Below, in pieces: positions 24,242 through 33,742 of a DNA stretch of 64,000 nt. Source of the DNA: Salinispora oceanensis (lineage in GTDB: Bacteria > Actinomycetota > Actinomycetes > Mycobacteriales > Micromonosporaceae); the NCBI RefSeq assembly GCF_000383575.1, contig NZ_KB911579.1, positions 3,550,394-3,614,393 on the forward strand, in the 5' to 3' direction. A model generated the notes under the pieces. That model saw nothing but the letters and a program-made list of their open reading frames with translations, was not told the DNA's origin and searched no databases. A program made the position numbers and the translations under genes. The first letter of the stretch is position 1. Every line of letters starts with the position of its first letter.

Positions 24242-25210
24242 TCAGGGACCGCCAGCGCCCTCGGCTTGCGAGGTGAGGGCGGCGGGCGGCAACTGTGGGG
24301 CCGGCGTGTTGGCGGTGCGCCGGCCGCGGGAGAGCCGGTTCTGGACGGCCTGGGCCAGCTTCGACAGGGAGTAGTTCACGGCGATGAACAGCACGGCGAG
24401 CACGGTGTAGACCTGGATGGGGTTGTCCAACACACCGATGATCTGCTTGCCGATGTTGAGCGTCTCCTCATAGCTGATGATGAAACCGAGCGAGGTGTCC
24501 TTCAGGACGACCACGAGCTGGCTGATCAACGCGGGAAGCATGATCCGGAACGCCTGCGGAAGCAGGATCATCCGGGTGGTCTGCAGCGGGGAGAGGCCGA
24601 TCGCGGCGGCGGCCTCGGCCTGCCCACCGGCGAGTCCCTGCATCCCGGAGCGAAGAATCTCGGCGATCACCACGGAGTTGTAGATGGTGAGGCCGATGAC
24701 CAGATACCAGAGATTGTCGAAGGTGATGCCGAACTCGGGAAACCCACGCGCCACGAAGAAGATCGTGATGACGACGGGGAGACCTCGGAAGACCTCGACG
24801 CAGAAGCGGGTGACGGCCGACAGCGTGCGGTTCAGCCCGCGCAGCAGATAGGCCAGGTAGGGGTCTAGCCCGGCGTAGCGGCGTTGGGCCAGACCCTTGA
24901 GCTGGATTCGCAGCACCGCCAGCAGGGTGCCGACCGCCAGCGAGGTGACGATGGCTAGCGCCGCCGCGATGAGGGTGTTCTTGATGCCGACGCCGAGTCG
25001 TTCCCAGACCAGGGCGAAGTTCTCGTTGCCGGGGTCGATCAACGGACCCCACAGTTCCATCGAGAGCTGGCCGGTCTCATCCAGCGGCTGGTAGATCAGG
25101 TAGTACGCGCCCACCAGCAGCCCGATGAGGGCGGCGACGCTGCCGAACAGGGTGATTCGGCGCTGCCGTGGCCCGGGAACGTCGTAGAGGACGCTGCTCT
25201 GCTGGGTCAT
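24242..25210 (-). CDS. gluD: Glutamate-type ABC transporter permease (GluD)
   Basis: 322 residues, longer than its partner because of an N-terminal extension with an extra TM segment (about 18-40). The HisM/GlnP-type permease core shows SLAVGTLLAVLRIQ and the ABC-contacting EAA loop EAAAAIGLSPLQTTRMILLPQAFRIMLP. It forms the membrane channel with GluC. It overlaps the gluC stop by 4 nt, giving the operon order gluA-B-C-D known from actinobacterial glutamate uptake. Uptake of glutamate rather than another amino acid is inferred from order and similarity. Confidence 0.88.
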   Translation of the reverse strand: MTQQSSVLYDVPGPRQRRITLFGSVAALIGLLVGAYYLIYQPLDETGQLSMELWGPLIDPGNENFALVWERLGVGIKNTLIAAALAIVTSLAVGTLLAVLRIQLKGLAQRRYAGLDPYLAYLLRGLNRTLSAVTRFCVEVFRGLPVVITIFFVARGFPEFGITFDNLWYLVIGLTIYNSVVIAEILRSGMQGLAGGQAEAAAAIGLSPLQTTRMILLPQAFRIMLPALISQLVVVLKDTSLGFIISYEETLNIGKQIIGVLDNPIQVYTVLAVLFIAVNYSLSKLAQAVQNRLSRGRRTANTPAPQLPPAALTSQAEGAGGP

Positions 25211-25914
25211 CGGGCCACCGCCTGCCGCCGTTCGACCCGGTCAAGGAATGCGCCCAGAGGTACAGTCATGATCAGATATCCGATCGAGATGCCTATGGCG
25301 ACTGGAATGAAGGGTTCGCCCCCGGCTGAGGTGAGTTGGTCCGCGGTCTGGGACAGGTCGCCGATGACACCGAAGAAGCCGATCAGCGCCGAGTTTTTGA
25401 TCATCGCGATGATCACGGAGCCGAGTGGAACGATCGACGCCGTCCACGACTGCGGTAGCACCACGTGCCGCAGGTTCTGGATGAAGGTCAGCCCGAGGGA
25501 CCGGGCCGCCTCCGCCTGGCCGGCCGGTACCGCGTTCACGCCGGAGCGCAGCGCCTCGCAGACGAAGGCCGCGGTGTAGAGCACCAGGGCGATCAGCGCG
25601 AAGCGAAAGTATGGCAGGTCGGTGCCGAGCCGACTGAACACGATGTCGAGCCCGGGGATACGGAGGAAGTCCGCGTTGGTACCGAGCGCGGGGAGGCCGA
25701 AGGCGGCGAAGAAAAAGACGATGGTCAGCGGCAGGTTACGGAAGGTGTTGACGTAGACGGTGCCGAGCGCCCGCAGCGGCGGAACCGGGGAGATCCGTAG
25801 TACCGCCACGACGGAGCCCAGGATCAGGGCTCCGATCGCGGCGAGGAAACAGATCTGGAGGGTGAGCCAGAATCCACTCGCGAAGACGTCGAACTTGTCG
25901 ATGAGCACACTCAC
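25207..25914 (-). CDS. gluC: Glutamate-type ABC transporter permease (GluC)
   Basis: 235 residues with about five TM segments. The EAA loop reads EAARSLGLTFIQNLRHVVLPQSWTASIVPLGSVIIAMIKNSAL, the classical amino-acid permease signature for contact with the ATPase. It is coupled to gluD by a 4-nt overlap and lies 42 nt after gluB. It is the shorter permease of the pair, as expected for GluC. Confidence 0.9.
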   Translation of the reverse strand: MSVLIDKFDVFASGFWLTLQICFLAAIGALILGSVVAVLRISPVPPLRALGTVYVNTFRNLPLTIVFFFAAFGLPALGTNADFLRIPGLDIVFSRLGTDLPYFRFALIALVLYTAAFVCEALRSGVNAVPAGQAEAARSLGLTFIQNLRHVVLPQSWTASIVPLGSVIIAMIKNSALIGFFGVIGDLSQTADQLTSAGGEPFIPVAIGISIGYLIMTVPLGAFLDRVERRQAVAR

Positions 25915-25956
25915 GGTCGGTCTCTCTCCCCACCCTCCAGATCAGCCCGGGTCAGC

Positions 25957-26838
25957 TCAGTAGCGGTCGATGGTCGGCGGGGTACCCAGTTCGGCACCGA
26001 ACGTGCCGGCGGTGTCGTCCCAGGCCTGCTGCCAGCTGCCGTCGGCGTACGCCTTCTCCAGGATGTCGTTGATGAAGTCGCGGAACTCGGTGTCCTCCTT
26101 CTTCACCCCGATGCCGTAGGGCTCCTTGGTGAAGTTCTCGCCGGCCAGCTTGAAGGCGTCCTCGTCGTCCGCGATGTAGCCGAGCAGGATCACGTTGTCC
26201 GTGGTGACGGCGTCGACCTGGCCACTCTGGAGCGCGTCCCGGCACTTGTCGTAGGTGTCGAACGGCACCAGCTGGGAGGGGACATCCTTGAGGTACTTCT
26301 TGATCTCCTCGATCGGCGTGGAGCCGGTCGCCGAGCAGATCTTCTTCGTGCCGTCCTGGAACGACTCAGGACCGGTGATCGAGGTGTCGTCCTTCTTCAC
26401 CATGATGTTCTGGCCGGCCTCGTAGTACGGCCCGGCGAAGGAGACCCGCTCCTTGCGCTCGTCCTTGATCGTGTAGGTAGCGACGATCATGTCGACGCTG
26501 CCATCGGCGATCTTGTCCTCGCGGACCTTCGAGGGAGTCTCCACCCACTCGATCTTGTCCTCGGGAACACCCAGCTCCGCGGCGATGATCTTCGCGATCT
26601 CGACGTCGAAGCCTTCCGGCTGGCCGGACAGGCCCTTGAGGCCGAAGCCCGGCTGGTCGAACTTGGTGCCGATCGTGATCGCCTGGGCCTCGTTCAGGCG
26701 CTCCATGGTGCTGCCGGCGGCGAAGGACTTGTCGCTGCCGCCGCTGCCGGTCTCCTCACCAGCGTCGTCACCACATGCGGTCAGGCCGAGCGCCAGTGCG
26801 GCGACCGCGGCGAGCACTGCCGCGCGCTTGGTACGCAT
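25957..26838 (-). CDS. gluB: Glutamate-type ABC transporter substrate-binding lipoprotein (GluB)
   Basis: 293 residues. A lipoprotein signal (RAAVLAAVAALALGLTAC, lipobox LTAC with the acylated Cys at 22) is followed by a Gly/Ser linker and an SBP family 3 domain: QAITIGTKFDQPGFGLKG, GFDVEIAKIIAAELG, KVREDKIADGSVDMIVATYTIKDERK and VDAVTTDNVILLGYIA. It captures the amino acid outside the membrane for GluCD. The ligand pocket is GluB-like, but the ligand is not proven by sequence. Confidence 0.92.
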   Translation of the reverse strand: MRTKRAAVLAAVAALALGLTACGDDAGEETGSGGSDKSFAAGSTMERLNEAQAITIGTKFDQPGFGLKGLSGQPEGFDVEIAKIIAAELGVPEDKIEWVETPSKVREDKIADGSVDMIVATYTIKDERKERVSFAGPYYEAGQNIMVKKDDTSITGPESFQDGTKKICSATGSTPIEEIKKYLKDVPSQLVPFDTYDKCRDALQSGQVDAVTTDNVILLGYIADDEDAFKLAGENFTKEPYGIGVKKEDTEFRDFINDILEKAYADGSWQQAWDDTAGTFGAELGTPPTIDRY

Positions 26839-26894
26839 ATCTGTCTCCTTCTTAGACGGGGCGGGCCGGGGGGCGGCACGCCTCCAACGGACGC

Positions 26895-27665
<771 letters not shown>

Positions 27666-28041
27666 GGGTGGGAGGCCGAATGACCTCCGGTTGGCAAACT
27701 CTAGGCGGGGAGCTGTGGCGTGGGGCGGCTCAGATGGTCACGGAGCAGTAACACCTCCCGCGACGAGCTGGGGAGGCCTCTTTCTGGCCACTCGGCAGGG
27801 GATCCCGATGACCGCTCGGTGGCTTTCCATGGGGCGAGTTGACCCGTGTCGTACGGCGGAGCACCGCCCTATACCCGATAAAGTGTCATCTTCCCGCTGG
27901 TTGCTGCGTCATCACTCGAGGGAATTTTGCCCGGAATGGTCACAGACCGGTAACTTGCCCCCGGCTGGGGCTATATGCCCCCCACCATCGTCAGTAAGGC
28001 CCGATCCGGGGCCGGAGAGACGATCGCAGCGAGGAGGCGGC
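27666..28041. other. Intergenic region between divergent gluA and a hypothetical gene
   Basis: No gene is supported here. It must hold the promoters of gluA (leftward) and of the gene at 28042 (rightward). TTGACC at 27839 and TATACC at 27870 are promoter-like words but are too far apart (25 nt) to form a standard promoter. No clear operator palindrome was found. Confidence 0.4.
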
Positions 28042-28521
28042 ATGACCGAGCTGTGGAACTGGAGAATTGACCAGGTACGGCCGACGGAGGTCTGGCCGGC
28101 ACTGGCCGAGGCCCTCGGCCGGGTGGTGATGCCGCTGGCCATCGCCGACCCGGCACGCCTGCCGAGATACGCCGTGGTCTGCGACATCTGGCAGGCGCCG
28201 GGGGAGTTCGCCACCATCGTCGACTGTTACGGCGTGCCGGACACCCTCGCCGAGCTGCCCAGCATCGCGACCCTGGCCCGCCTGCTGGACCGCAACTGCG
28301 TGCTACGCGACGACACCCTCGACGAGACCCGGCACCTGCTGGTGGCCCCGGACGGGACGATCCGCCCGGTGCACTTCGACGTCCGGGAGACCGACGACGG
28401 CGAGGTGCTCAGCCACCAACGGCTCTGCACCGAAGCCAACCCGGGCTGTCGCGGCTGGTCCCGGTGCCACCGCTCCCGCTGGGCCCCCGACACGGTGCTT
28501 CCCGCCCTCGCCGCCGCCTGA
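28042..28521 (+). CDS. Conserved-looking hypothetical protein
   Basis: 159 residues from an ATG with a strong GAGGAGG site. The composition is that of a soluble globular protein. Visible patches are WNWRIDQVRPTEVWPALAEALG and a C-terminal Cys-containing stretch (RLCTEANPGCRGWSRCHRSRW), which could bind a metal or form a disulfide. I do not recognise the family. It stands alone between divergent gluA and the oxidoreductase gene, so context gives no function. Confidence 0.7.
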   Translation: MTELWNWRIDQVRPTEVWPALAEALGRVVMPLAIADPARLPRYAVVCDIWQAPGEFATIVDCYGVPDTLAELPSIATLARLLDRNCVLRDDTLDETRHLLVAPDGTIRPVHFDVRETDDGEVLSHQRLCTEANPGCRGWSRCHRSRWAPDTVLPALAAA

Positions 28522-28690
28522 CCCGGGCGCGAAGCGGCGAGGTGTTCGGGCGCCGTCTGGCTCGCAGACCATCGACGCATGTGAGCCGGCATCGTACGGG
28601 TCGCCGACCATGATCGAAATGTCGGCGCAGGGGGTTGGTCAGGTCCTGGTGGTCGGTGTCGAAGTGGCGGTCGCCCGGGCGACCGCACAT
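28409..28690 (-). other. Possible small ORF with strong ribosome site
   Basis: An ATG at 28690 is preceded by AAGGAGTGAC, an excellent ribosome site, and opens a 93-codon frame rich in Arg/His (MCGRPGDRHFDTDHQDLTNP onward). About 110 nt of its end runs antisense to the hypothetical gene at 28042-28521. No family recognised. It may be a small gene, a decayed 5' end, or chance. The remainder of 28522-28856 shows nothing else. Confidence 0.2.
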
Positions 28691-28856
28691 GTCACTCCTT
28701 CTGCTGGCTTAGCCCGGAAATGGGGTGGAATCGCTAGGCTGAAGTCGTGCAGCTGCCGCGACCCGTGAGCCGTACCCGCCGCTCCCACCCGGGCCGGCGG
28801 GGCCGCCCGACGTCACCGACGCTGGCAGCGGAGACCGCCAAGGCGGGTGGTTGACC

Positions 28857-29738
28857 ATGCGGGTCGGAGTGCTCATCCTGCCCTCCTCGCCCTGGGACGA
28901 GGCCCAGCAGATGTGGCGGAAGGCCGACGAGTTGGGTTTCGCCCACGCGTGGACGAGCGATCACATCGGCTGGCAGGACATGGTCGGTAAGGAGTGGTAT
29001 GCGGCGGTGCCGACCCTGGCCGCCGCGGCAGTCGTCACCCGACAGATCAAGCTCGGCACCCTCGTCTCGTCGCCGAACTTCCGACACCCGGTGCCGTACG
29101 CCAAGGAGGTCGTCACCCTCAATGAGCTCAGCGGCGGGCGCTTCATCCTGGGTCTCGGTGCCGGCGGCAGTGGAATCGACGCCACCGCCCGCGGTCAGGA
29201 TCCGGAATGGACGCCCGTCGAACGGGCCGAGCGGTTCGGCGAGTTCGTGGAGCTGACGGCGGAGCTGCTGGCCAACCCCGTCACCGATGCCGACGGCAAG
29301 TACTACCAGGCGCGACAGGCGCCCATCTGGCCGGTGGACTCCTCGCCCGCCCATATCCCGTTGGCGATCGCCGCCAATGGTCCCCGTGGCATGGCCCTGG
29401 CCGCGCGCCACGGCGACATCTGGGTGACCAACGGCCGGTCGCCGCGCAACGGGGTCGTCCCCCCAGTGGCCCGGCCCGATGATGTCGCGGGACAGGTCCG
29501 CCAGCTGGCCGACATCTGCGAGAAGGCCGGCCGTGACCCGGCAACCCAGCGCCGGCTGTTGATGTACGTGAACCGGGAGCCGACGGCGCTCGCCTCTCTG
29601 GACGTGTTCCGGGAGACCGTTGACACGTACCGCCAGGTCGGGATCACGGACCTGGTGGTGCCGTTTCCCGGGCAGGCGCCCTTCGATACCAGCATGGCGG
29701 TGCTCGAACAGGTAGCCGGGATCCTGTCCGACCTGTGA
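28857..29738 (+). CDS. LLM-class F420-dependent oxidoreductase
   Basis: 293 residues with the luciferase-like TIM-barrel: MRVGVLILPSSPWDEAQQMWRKADELGFAHAWTSDH at the start, then VTLNELSGGRFILGLGAGG and AANGPRGMALAARHGDIWVTNG. Actinobacterial members of this type use coenzyme F420 for hydride transfer; the substrate is unknown. The ATG at 28857 follows an AAGGCGGGTGG site; a TTG two codons earlier is also in frame. It precedes miaB by 53 nt on the same strand without evident functional link. Confidence 0.88.
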   Translation: MRVGVLILPSSPWDEAQQMWRKADELGFAHAWTSDHIGWQDMVGKEWYAAVPTLAAAAVVTRQIKLGTLVSSPNFRHPVPYAKEVVTLNELSGGRFILGLGAGGSGIDATARGQDPEWTPVERAERFGEFVELTAELLANPVTDADGKYYQARQAPIWPVDSSPAHIPLAIAANGPRGMALAARHGDIWVTNGRSPRNGVVPPVARPDDVAGQVRQLADICEKAGRDPATQRRLLMYVNREPTALASLDVFRETVDTYRQVGITDLVVPFPGQAPFDTSMAVLEQVAGILSDL

Positions 29739-29791
29739 GGCGGTAGCTCGACTCCGGTCCATCCGGGCGGCCCGGATAGGCTGTCGAGGTC

Positions 29792-31291
29792 ATGACTACC
29801 GCAGCGGCGAGCAGCCCCCGCACCTACCAGGTGCGCACCTACGGCTGCCAGATGAACGTGCACGACTCCGAGCGCATCTCCGGCCTCCTCGAGCAGGCCG
29901 GCTACCTGCGGGCCGGGGCCACCGACGACACCCCGGACGTGGTCGTCTTCAACACCTGCGCCGTGCGGGAGAACGCCGACAACCGGCTCTACGGCAACCT
30001 CGGTCAGCTGCGTCCCCGCAAGACCCAGCACCCAGAGATGCAGATCGCGGTGGGTGGCTGCCTGGCGCAGAAGGACCGCAGCGAGATCGTCCGCCGGGCG
30101 CCCTGGGTGGACGTGGTCTTCGGCACGCACAACATCGGGTCGCTGCCGGTGCTGCTGGAGCGGGCCCGGCACAACGCCGCCGCCGAGGTGGAGATCCTCG
30201 AGTCCCTCGAGGTCTTCCCGAGCACCCTGCCGACCCGTCGGGAGTCAACCTACGCCGGGTGGGTGTCGATCTCGGTTGGCTGTAACAACACCTGCACGTT
30301 CTGCATCGTGCCGGCGCTGCGCGGCAAGGAGAAGGACCGTCGCCCCGGCGACATCCTCTCCGAGGTACGCGCCCTGGTCGACGAAGGCGTGTTGGAGGTG
30401 ACCCTGCTCGGGCAGAACGTCAACTCCTACGGCATCGAGTTCGGCGACCGGTACGCCTTCGGCAAGCTGCTGCGCGCCTGCGGCGACATCGACGGTCTGG
30501 AGCGGGTGCGGTTCACCAGCCCGCACCCGAAAGACTTCACCGACGACGTGATCGCCGCGATGGCCGAGACACCGAACGTCTGCCCCTCGCTGCACATGCC
30601 GCTACAGTCCGGCTCCGACGACGTGCTGCGGGCCATGCGCCGCTCGTACCGGTCGGAGCGCTACCTGGGCATCATCGAGAAGGTGCGGGCGGCGATGCCG
30701 GACGCGGCGATCACCACGGACATCATCGTCGGCTTCCCCGGCGAGACCGAGGCCGACTTCGAACGCACCCTCGACGTGGTCCGCGCGGCCCGGTTCTCCT
30801 CGGCCTTCACCTTCCAGTACTCCAAGCGCCCCGGCACCCCCGCCGCGACGATGGCCGACCAGCTGCCAAAGGCGGTGGTGCAGGAGCGCTACGAGCGGCT
30901 GATCGACTGCGTCGAGGAGATCACCTGGGCGGAGAACCGGCGGCTGCTGGGGAAGACCGTCGAGGTGCTGGTGGCCGTCGGTGAGGGGCGCAAGGACGAG
31001 CGCACCGGCCGGCTCTCCGGGCGGGCCCGCGACGGCCGACTGGTGCACTTCGACGCCGGCAGCCGCACCGGGCAGATCCGCCCCGGCGACATCGTGCAGA
31101 CCGTGGTCACCTATGCCGCCCCACACCACCTCAACGCCGACGGTGAGCCGCTCGCGCACCGGCGTACCCGGGCCGGCGACGCGGCCGAGGCGGGGCAGCG
31201 ACCCCGTACCGCCGGTGTGTCGCTCGGGCTGCCCACCGTCGGCGCTCCGCCGTCGATGCCGCCCGCGGCCTCGTCGGCCTGCTCCTGCTGA
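29792..31291 (+). CDS. miaB: tRNA-2-methylthio-N6-dimethylallyladenosine synthase MiaB
   Basis: A radical-SAM enzyme that adds a methylthio group to i6A37 of tRNAs reading UNN codons, after MiaA. 499 residues. The UPF0004 domain carries Cys19 (TYGCQMNVHDSE), Cys56 (FNTCAVRENAD) and Cys90 (GGCLAQKD) for the auxiliary cluster. The radical-SAM CxxxCxxC is Cys164/168/171 in SVGCNNTCTFCIVPALRGKE. The C-terminal TRAM domain (about 375-445) is followed by an Ala/Pro-rich tail of about 45 residues. miaA lies 2.4 kb on, giving both steps of the ms2i6A pathway in this window. Confidence 0.97.
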   Translation: MTTAAASSPRTYQVRTYGCQMNVHDSERISGLLEQAGYLRAGATDDTPDVVVFNTCAVRENADNRLYGNLGQLRPRKTQHPEMQIAVGGCLAQKDRSEIVRRAPWVDVVFGTHNIGSLPVLLERARHNAAAEVEILESLEVFPSTLPTRRESTYAGWVSISVGCNNTCTFCIVPALRGKEKDRRPGDILSEVRALVDEGVLEVTLLGQNVNSYGIEFGDRYAFGKLLRACGDIDGLERVRFTSPHPKDFTDDVIAAMAETPNVCPSLHMPLQSGSDDVLRAMRRSYRSERYLGIIEKVRAAMPDAAITTDIIVGFPGETEADFERTLDVVRAARFSSAFTFQYSKRPGTPAATMADQLPKAVVQERYERLIDCVEEITWAENRRLLGKTVEVLVAVGEGRKDERTGRLSGRARDGRLVHFDAGSRTGQIRPGDIVQTVVTYAAPHHLNADGEPLAHRRTRAGDAAEAGQRPRTAGVSLGLPTVGAPPSMPPAASSACSC

Positions 31292-31350
31292 CACCGGGGC
31301 TGATGCTGCGGGGCTGACTCCCGCAGCTCCCGTCACCCTTGGTGAACACG

Positions 31351-31387
31351 CCCGGGGCCCCGGTTCACGAGGAACCGGGGCCCCGGG
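31351..31387. terminator. 15-bp stem-loop between convergent miaB and DUF349 gene
   Basis: A perfect 15-bp stem (CCCGGGGCCCCGGTT with its complement) surrounds a 7-nt loop, CACGAGG. It is placed between the ends of miaB and the DUF349 gene, hence probably bidirectional. Confidence 0.8.
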
Positions 31388-31403
31388 GCGGCCTGCTAAC
31401 GGT

Positions 31404-32612
31404 TCAGCTGGACTGCTCGGCCAGGCTGAGGAACTGACGCTTGGAGCTGAGGGCCTGCTCGGCGTCGCGGACCCGCCGGGTGTCCCCGGCGGCCTTGGCC
31501 CGGGCCAGCCGCTCCTCGGCCTCGGCGACCTGCGCCCGCATCTGCGCGAGCAGCGGGTTGTCCTGCGGAGCGGTTCGCCGCCATGCGGAGTCCATCACCT
31601 CGCGAACCTTGTCGTCGACCGCGCGCAGTCGACGCTCCAGGCCCCCCGCCGCCTCCCGGGGCACCCGTCCGGCCTCGTGCCACTGCGCCTGGATCTCCCG
31701 GAGCTTCGCCTGCGTGCCCTTCGGGTCGCCGTCGACATCCAGCGCCTCGGCCTCCGCCAGAAGCGCCTGCTTGCGCTCCAGGTTGGCGCGCTGCTCGTTG
31801 TCCCGGGCCGAGAAGACCTCGCTGCGCCGGGTGAAGAACGCGTCCTGCGCGGCCCGGAACTTCTCCCAGAGCCGCTGCTCGGCCTCCTTCGACGCCCGGG
31901 GCGCGACGCGCCACTGGTTCATCAGCTCCTTGAGCTGGCTGGCGGTGTGGGCCCACTCGGTCGAATCCTGGAGCTTCTCGGCCTCGACGACCAGCTCCTC
32001 CTTGATCGCCTGCGCCTGCTTCCGCTGCGCGTCCAGTGAGGCGAAGTGGGCACCCCGGCGGCGGGTGAAGCCATCCCGGGCCGCCGCGAACCGTTTCCAC
32101 AGTTCACCGTCGGTCTTCCGGTCCACCCCACGGATCGACTTCCACTCCCCGAGGATCTCCTTGAACCGGTCGCCGGCGGTCTTCCAGCCGGTCGACTCGG
32201 CGGCCAGCTTCTCGGCCTCCTCAACCAGCGCGGTCTTGCGGGCGAGGGCCTCGCTCCGGGCGGCGTCGCGGGCGGCCCGAGCCTCGGTGGCCTTCTCCTC
32301 CGCGAGGGTGGCGAGCCGGTCCAGCCGGTTGGCGAGGCCGTCGATGTCGCCGACGACGTGCGCCTCGGCCAGCGAGGCACGCAGCCGGCGGATCGTGCTG
32401 AGCGAGTGGTTCGCATCAGCGGCGCCCGAGTTGAGTCTCGCCTCGGCCAGCTCCACCTCGGTGATCAGATCGGCGAACCGGCGGGCGAAGTGCGCCAGCC
32501 CCTCCTCCGGTGCACCCGCCTGCCAGGAACCGACCACCCGCTCGCCCTCAGCGGTTTTCACGTAGACGGTGCCGTCTGCGTCCACCCGTCCGAAGGCAGT
32601 CCAGTCGCTCAT
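31404..32612 (-). CDS. DUF349 domain protein
   Basis: 402 residues, almost entirely helical. An N-terminal about 60-residue region (FGRVDADGTVYVKTAEGERVVGSW) is followed by DUF349 repeats, recognised by W-motifs such as ILGEWKSIRGVDRKTDGELWKRFAAARDGF, LMNQWRVAPRASKEAEQRLWEKFRAAQDAFF and IQAQWHEAGRVPREAAGGLERRLRAVDDKV. It is strongly charged with coiled-coil potential. Function unknown in actinobacteria; this gene often lies near miaB/miaA, as here. It is divergent from the dioxygenase-miaA-dapF group. Confidence 0.88.
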   Translation of the reverse strand: MSDWTAFGRVDADGTVYVKTAEGERVVGSWQAGAPEEGLAHFARRFADLITEVELAEARLNSGAADANHSLSTIRRLRASLAEAHVVGDIDGLANRLDRLATLAEEKATEARAARDAARSEALARKTALVEEAEKLAAESTGWKTAGDRFKEILGEWKSIRGVDRKTDGELWKRFAAARDGFTRRRGAHFASLDAQRKQAQAIKEELVVEAEKLQDSTEWAHTASQLKELMNQWRVAPRASKEAEQRLWEKFRAAQDAFFTRRSEVFSARDNEQRANLERKQALLAEAEALDVDGDPKGTQAKLREIQAQWHEAGRVPREAAGGLERRLRAVDDKVREVMDSAWRRTAPQDNPLLAQMRAQVAEAEERLARAKAAGDTRRVRDAEQALSSKRQFLSLAEQSS

Positions 32613-32787
32613 GTGCCCATCCTCGTTCTCCCGGCGTCACGGGTCAGTCCCGCGAGCGCCGCCACGGCGCAGCCCAACGTTCTCCACGGCATTGTCACAG
32701 GTGTGCCCCCGCCCCCGTCGAGCGCCTATCGCCGACCGTGACCATACGGTGTCCTAGCGCCCCGATGGGCCCGGATGGGGCGAGTGT

Positions 32788-32803
32788 CGGAACCTCCGTT
32801 CGG
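32788..32803 (+). promoter_or_regulatory. Candidate LexA-like box before the dioxygenase-miaA-dapF group
   Basis: GAAC-CTCC-GTTC (32790-32801) is a perfect core match to the GAAC-N4-GTTC pattern; the outer base is G instead of the preferred C on the left. It lies about 80 nt before the gene at 32883 and about 175 nt from the divergent DUF349 start. Nothing else in the gap 32613-32882 stands out. Confidence 0.3.
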
Positions 32804-32882
32804 GTGTACTTGTCAGTAGCCGGAATCCGGGGTGCCCGGCCGCGGGAAGGCGCGCGGCGGTGCGTCCGGACCAGCCGCTACC

Positions 32883-33719
32883 GTGACCCTCGTGCCCCTG
32901 GTCGCCGCCGCCGTCTGCCCGCATCCGCCGCTGCTCGTTCCCGAAGTGGCGGGTGCCGCCTCCGCCGAGTTGGACGAACTGCGAACCGCCTGCGACGGGG
33001 TCGTGGCCCGGCTACTCGCCGCCGAGCCGGACCGGATCGTGATGATCGGGTGTGGGCCGGCCACCGAGACCTTCGACGCCGCGGAACACGGCTCGTTCCA
33101 TCGGTACGGGATCGACCGGCGGGTGCCGCTGTCGCCGACCGACGCCGCGGACCGCACTGATGCGGCCGCCCTCGGGCCGGCGCGGCTGCCGCTGAGTCTG
33201 ACCATCGGGGCGTGGCTACTCGGTCGCGCTGGTACCACGCTGCCCCGGTCCGCGGTGGCGGTCGCCGCCGACGAGCCCGCCGACCGTTGTGCCGCCCTCG
33301 GGGCGGGCCTGCTCCACCCGGACCTGTTCGGTGCGGGCCCGTATGACCCGGAGCTGCTCGGTTCGGTGATCGAAAACGCACCCGACGGCGGTACGTCCGG
33401 TCGGCTCGGGCTGCTTGTCCTGGGCGATGGGTCGGCTTGCCGGGTGGAGTGGTCACCCGGCTACGACGATCCACGCGCAGAGCCGTACGACCAGGCGGTG
33501 GCGCGGGCCCTGGCCGGTGCGGACACTTGTGCCCTCGGCACGTTGGACGCGGAGCTGTCGGCGGGGCTGAAGGCCGCCGGCCGCGCCCCCTGGCAGGTCC
33601 TGGCCGGTGCGGTCCGGGCGGCCGGAGGCCCCTGGCGCGGTGAGCTGGCCTACGCCGCGGCACCCTACGGGGTGACCTATTTCGTCGCCTCGTGGGCGCC
33701 GACGGGAGCGGCCCGGTGA
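32883..33719 (+). CDS. Class III extradiol dioxygenase subunit-B-like protein
   Basis: 278 residues from the GTG at 32883. It begins with AAAVCPHPPLLVPEVAG, the His-containing entry strand of the LigB-like fold, but the remaining iron ligands of true ring-cleaving enzymes are not obvious. Proteins of this type sit immediately upstream of miaA across actinobacteria, and their function is unknown; catechol cleavage should not be assumed. The stop overlaps the miaA GTG (GTGA). The overlap region is duplicated as a 24-bp repeat. Confidence 0.82.
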   Translation: MTLVPLVAAAVCPHPPLLVPEVAGAASAELDELRTACDGVVARLLAAEPDRIVMIGCGPATETFDAAEHGSFHRYGIDRRVPLSPTDAADRTDAAALGPARLPLSLTIGAWLLGRAGTTLPRSAVAVAADEPADRCAALGAGLLHPDLFGAGPYDPELLGSVIENAPDGGTSGRLGLLVLGDGSACRVEWSPGYDDPRAEPYDQAVARALAGADTCALGTLDAELSAGLKAAGRAPWQVLAGAVRAAGGPWRGELAYAAAPYGVTYFVASWAPTGAAR

Positions 33720-33742
33720 GCGCCGACGGGAGCGGCCCGGTG
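33696..33742 (+). repeat. 24-bp direct repeat spanning the gene junction
   Basis: Two near-identical 24-bp units start at 33696 and 33720 (GCGCCGACGGGAGCGGCCCGG core). The first contains the stop of the dioxygenase-like gene and the miaA GTG at 33716; the second contains an alternative in-frame GTG at 33740. The duplication therefore creates two equivalent miaA starts. Confidence 0.9.
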
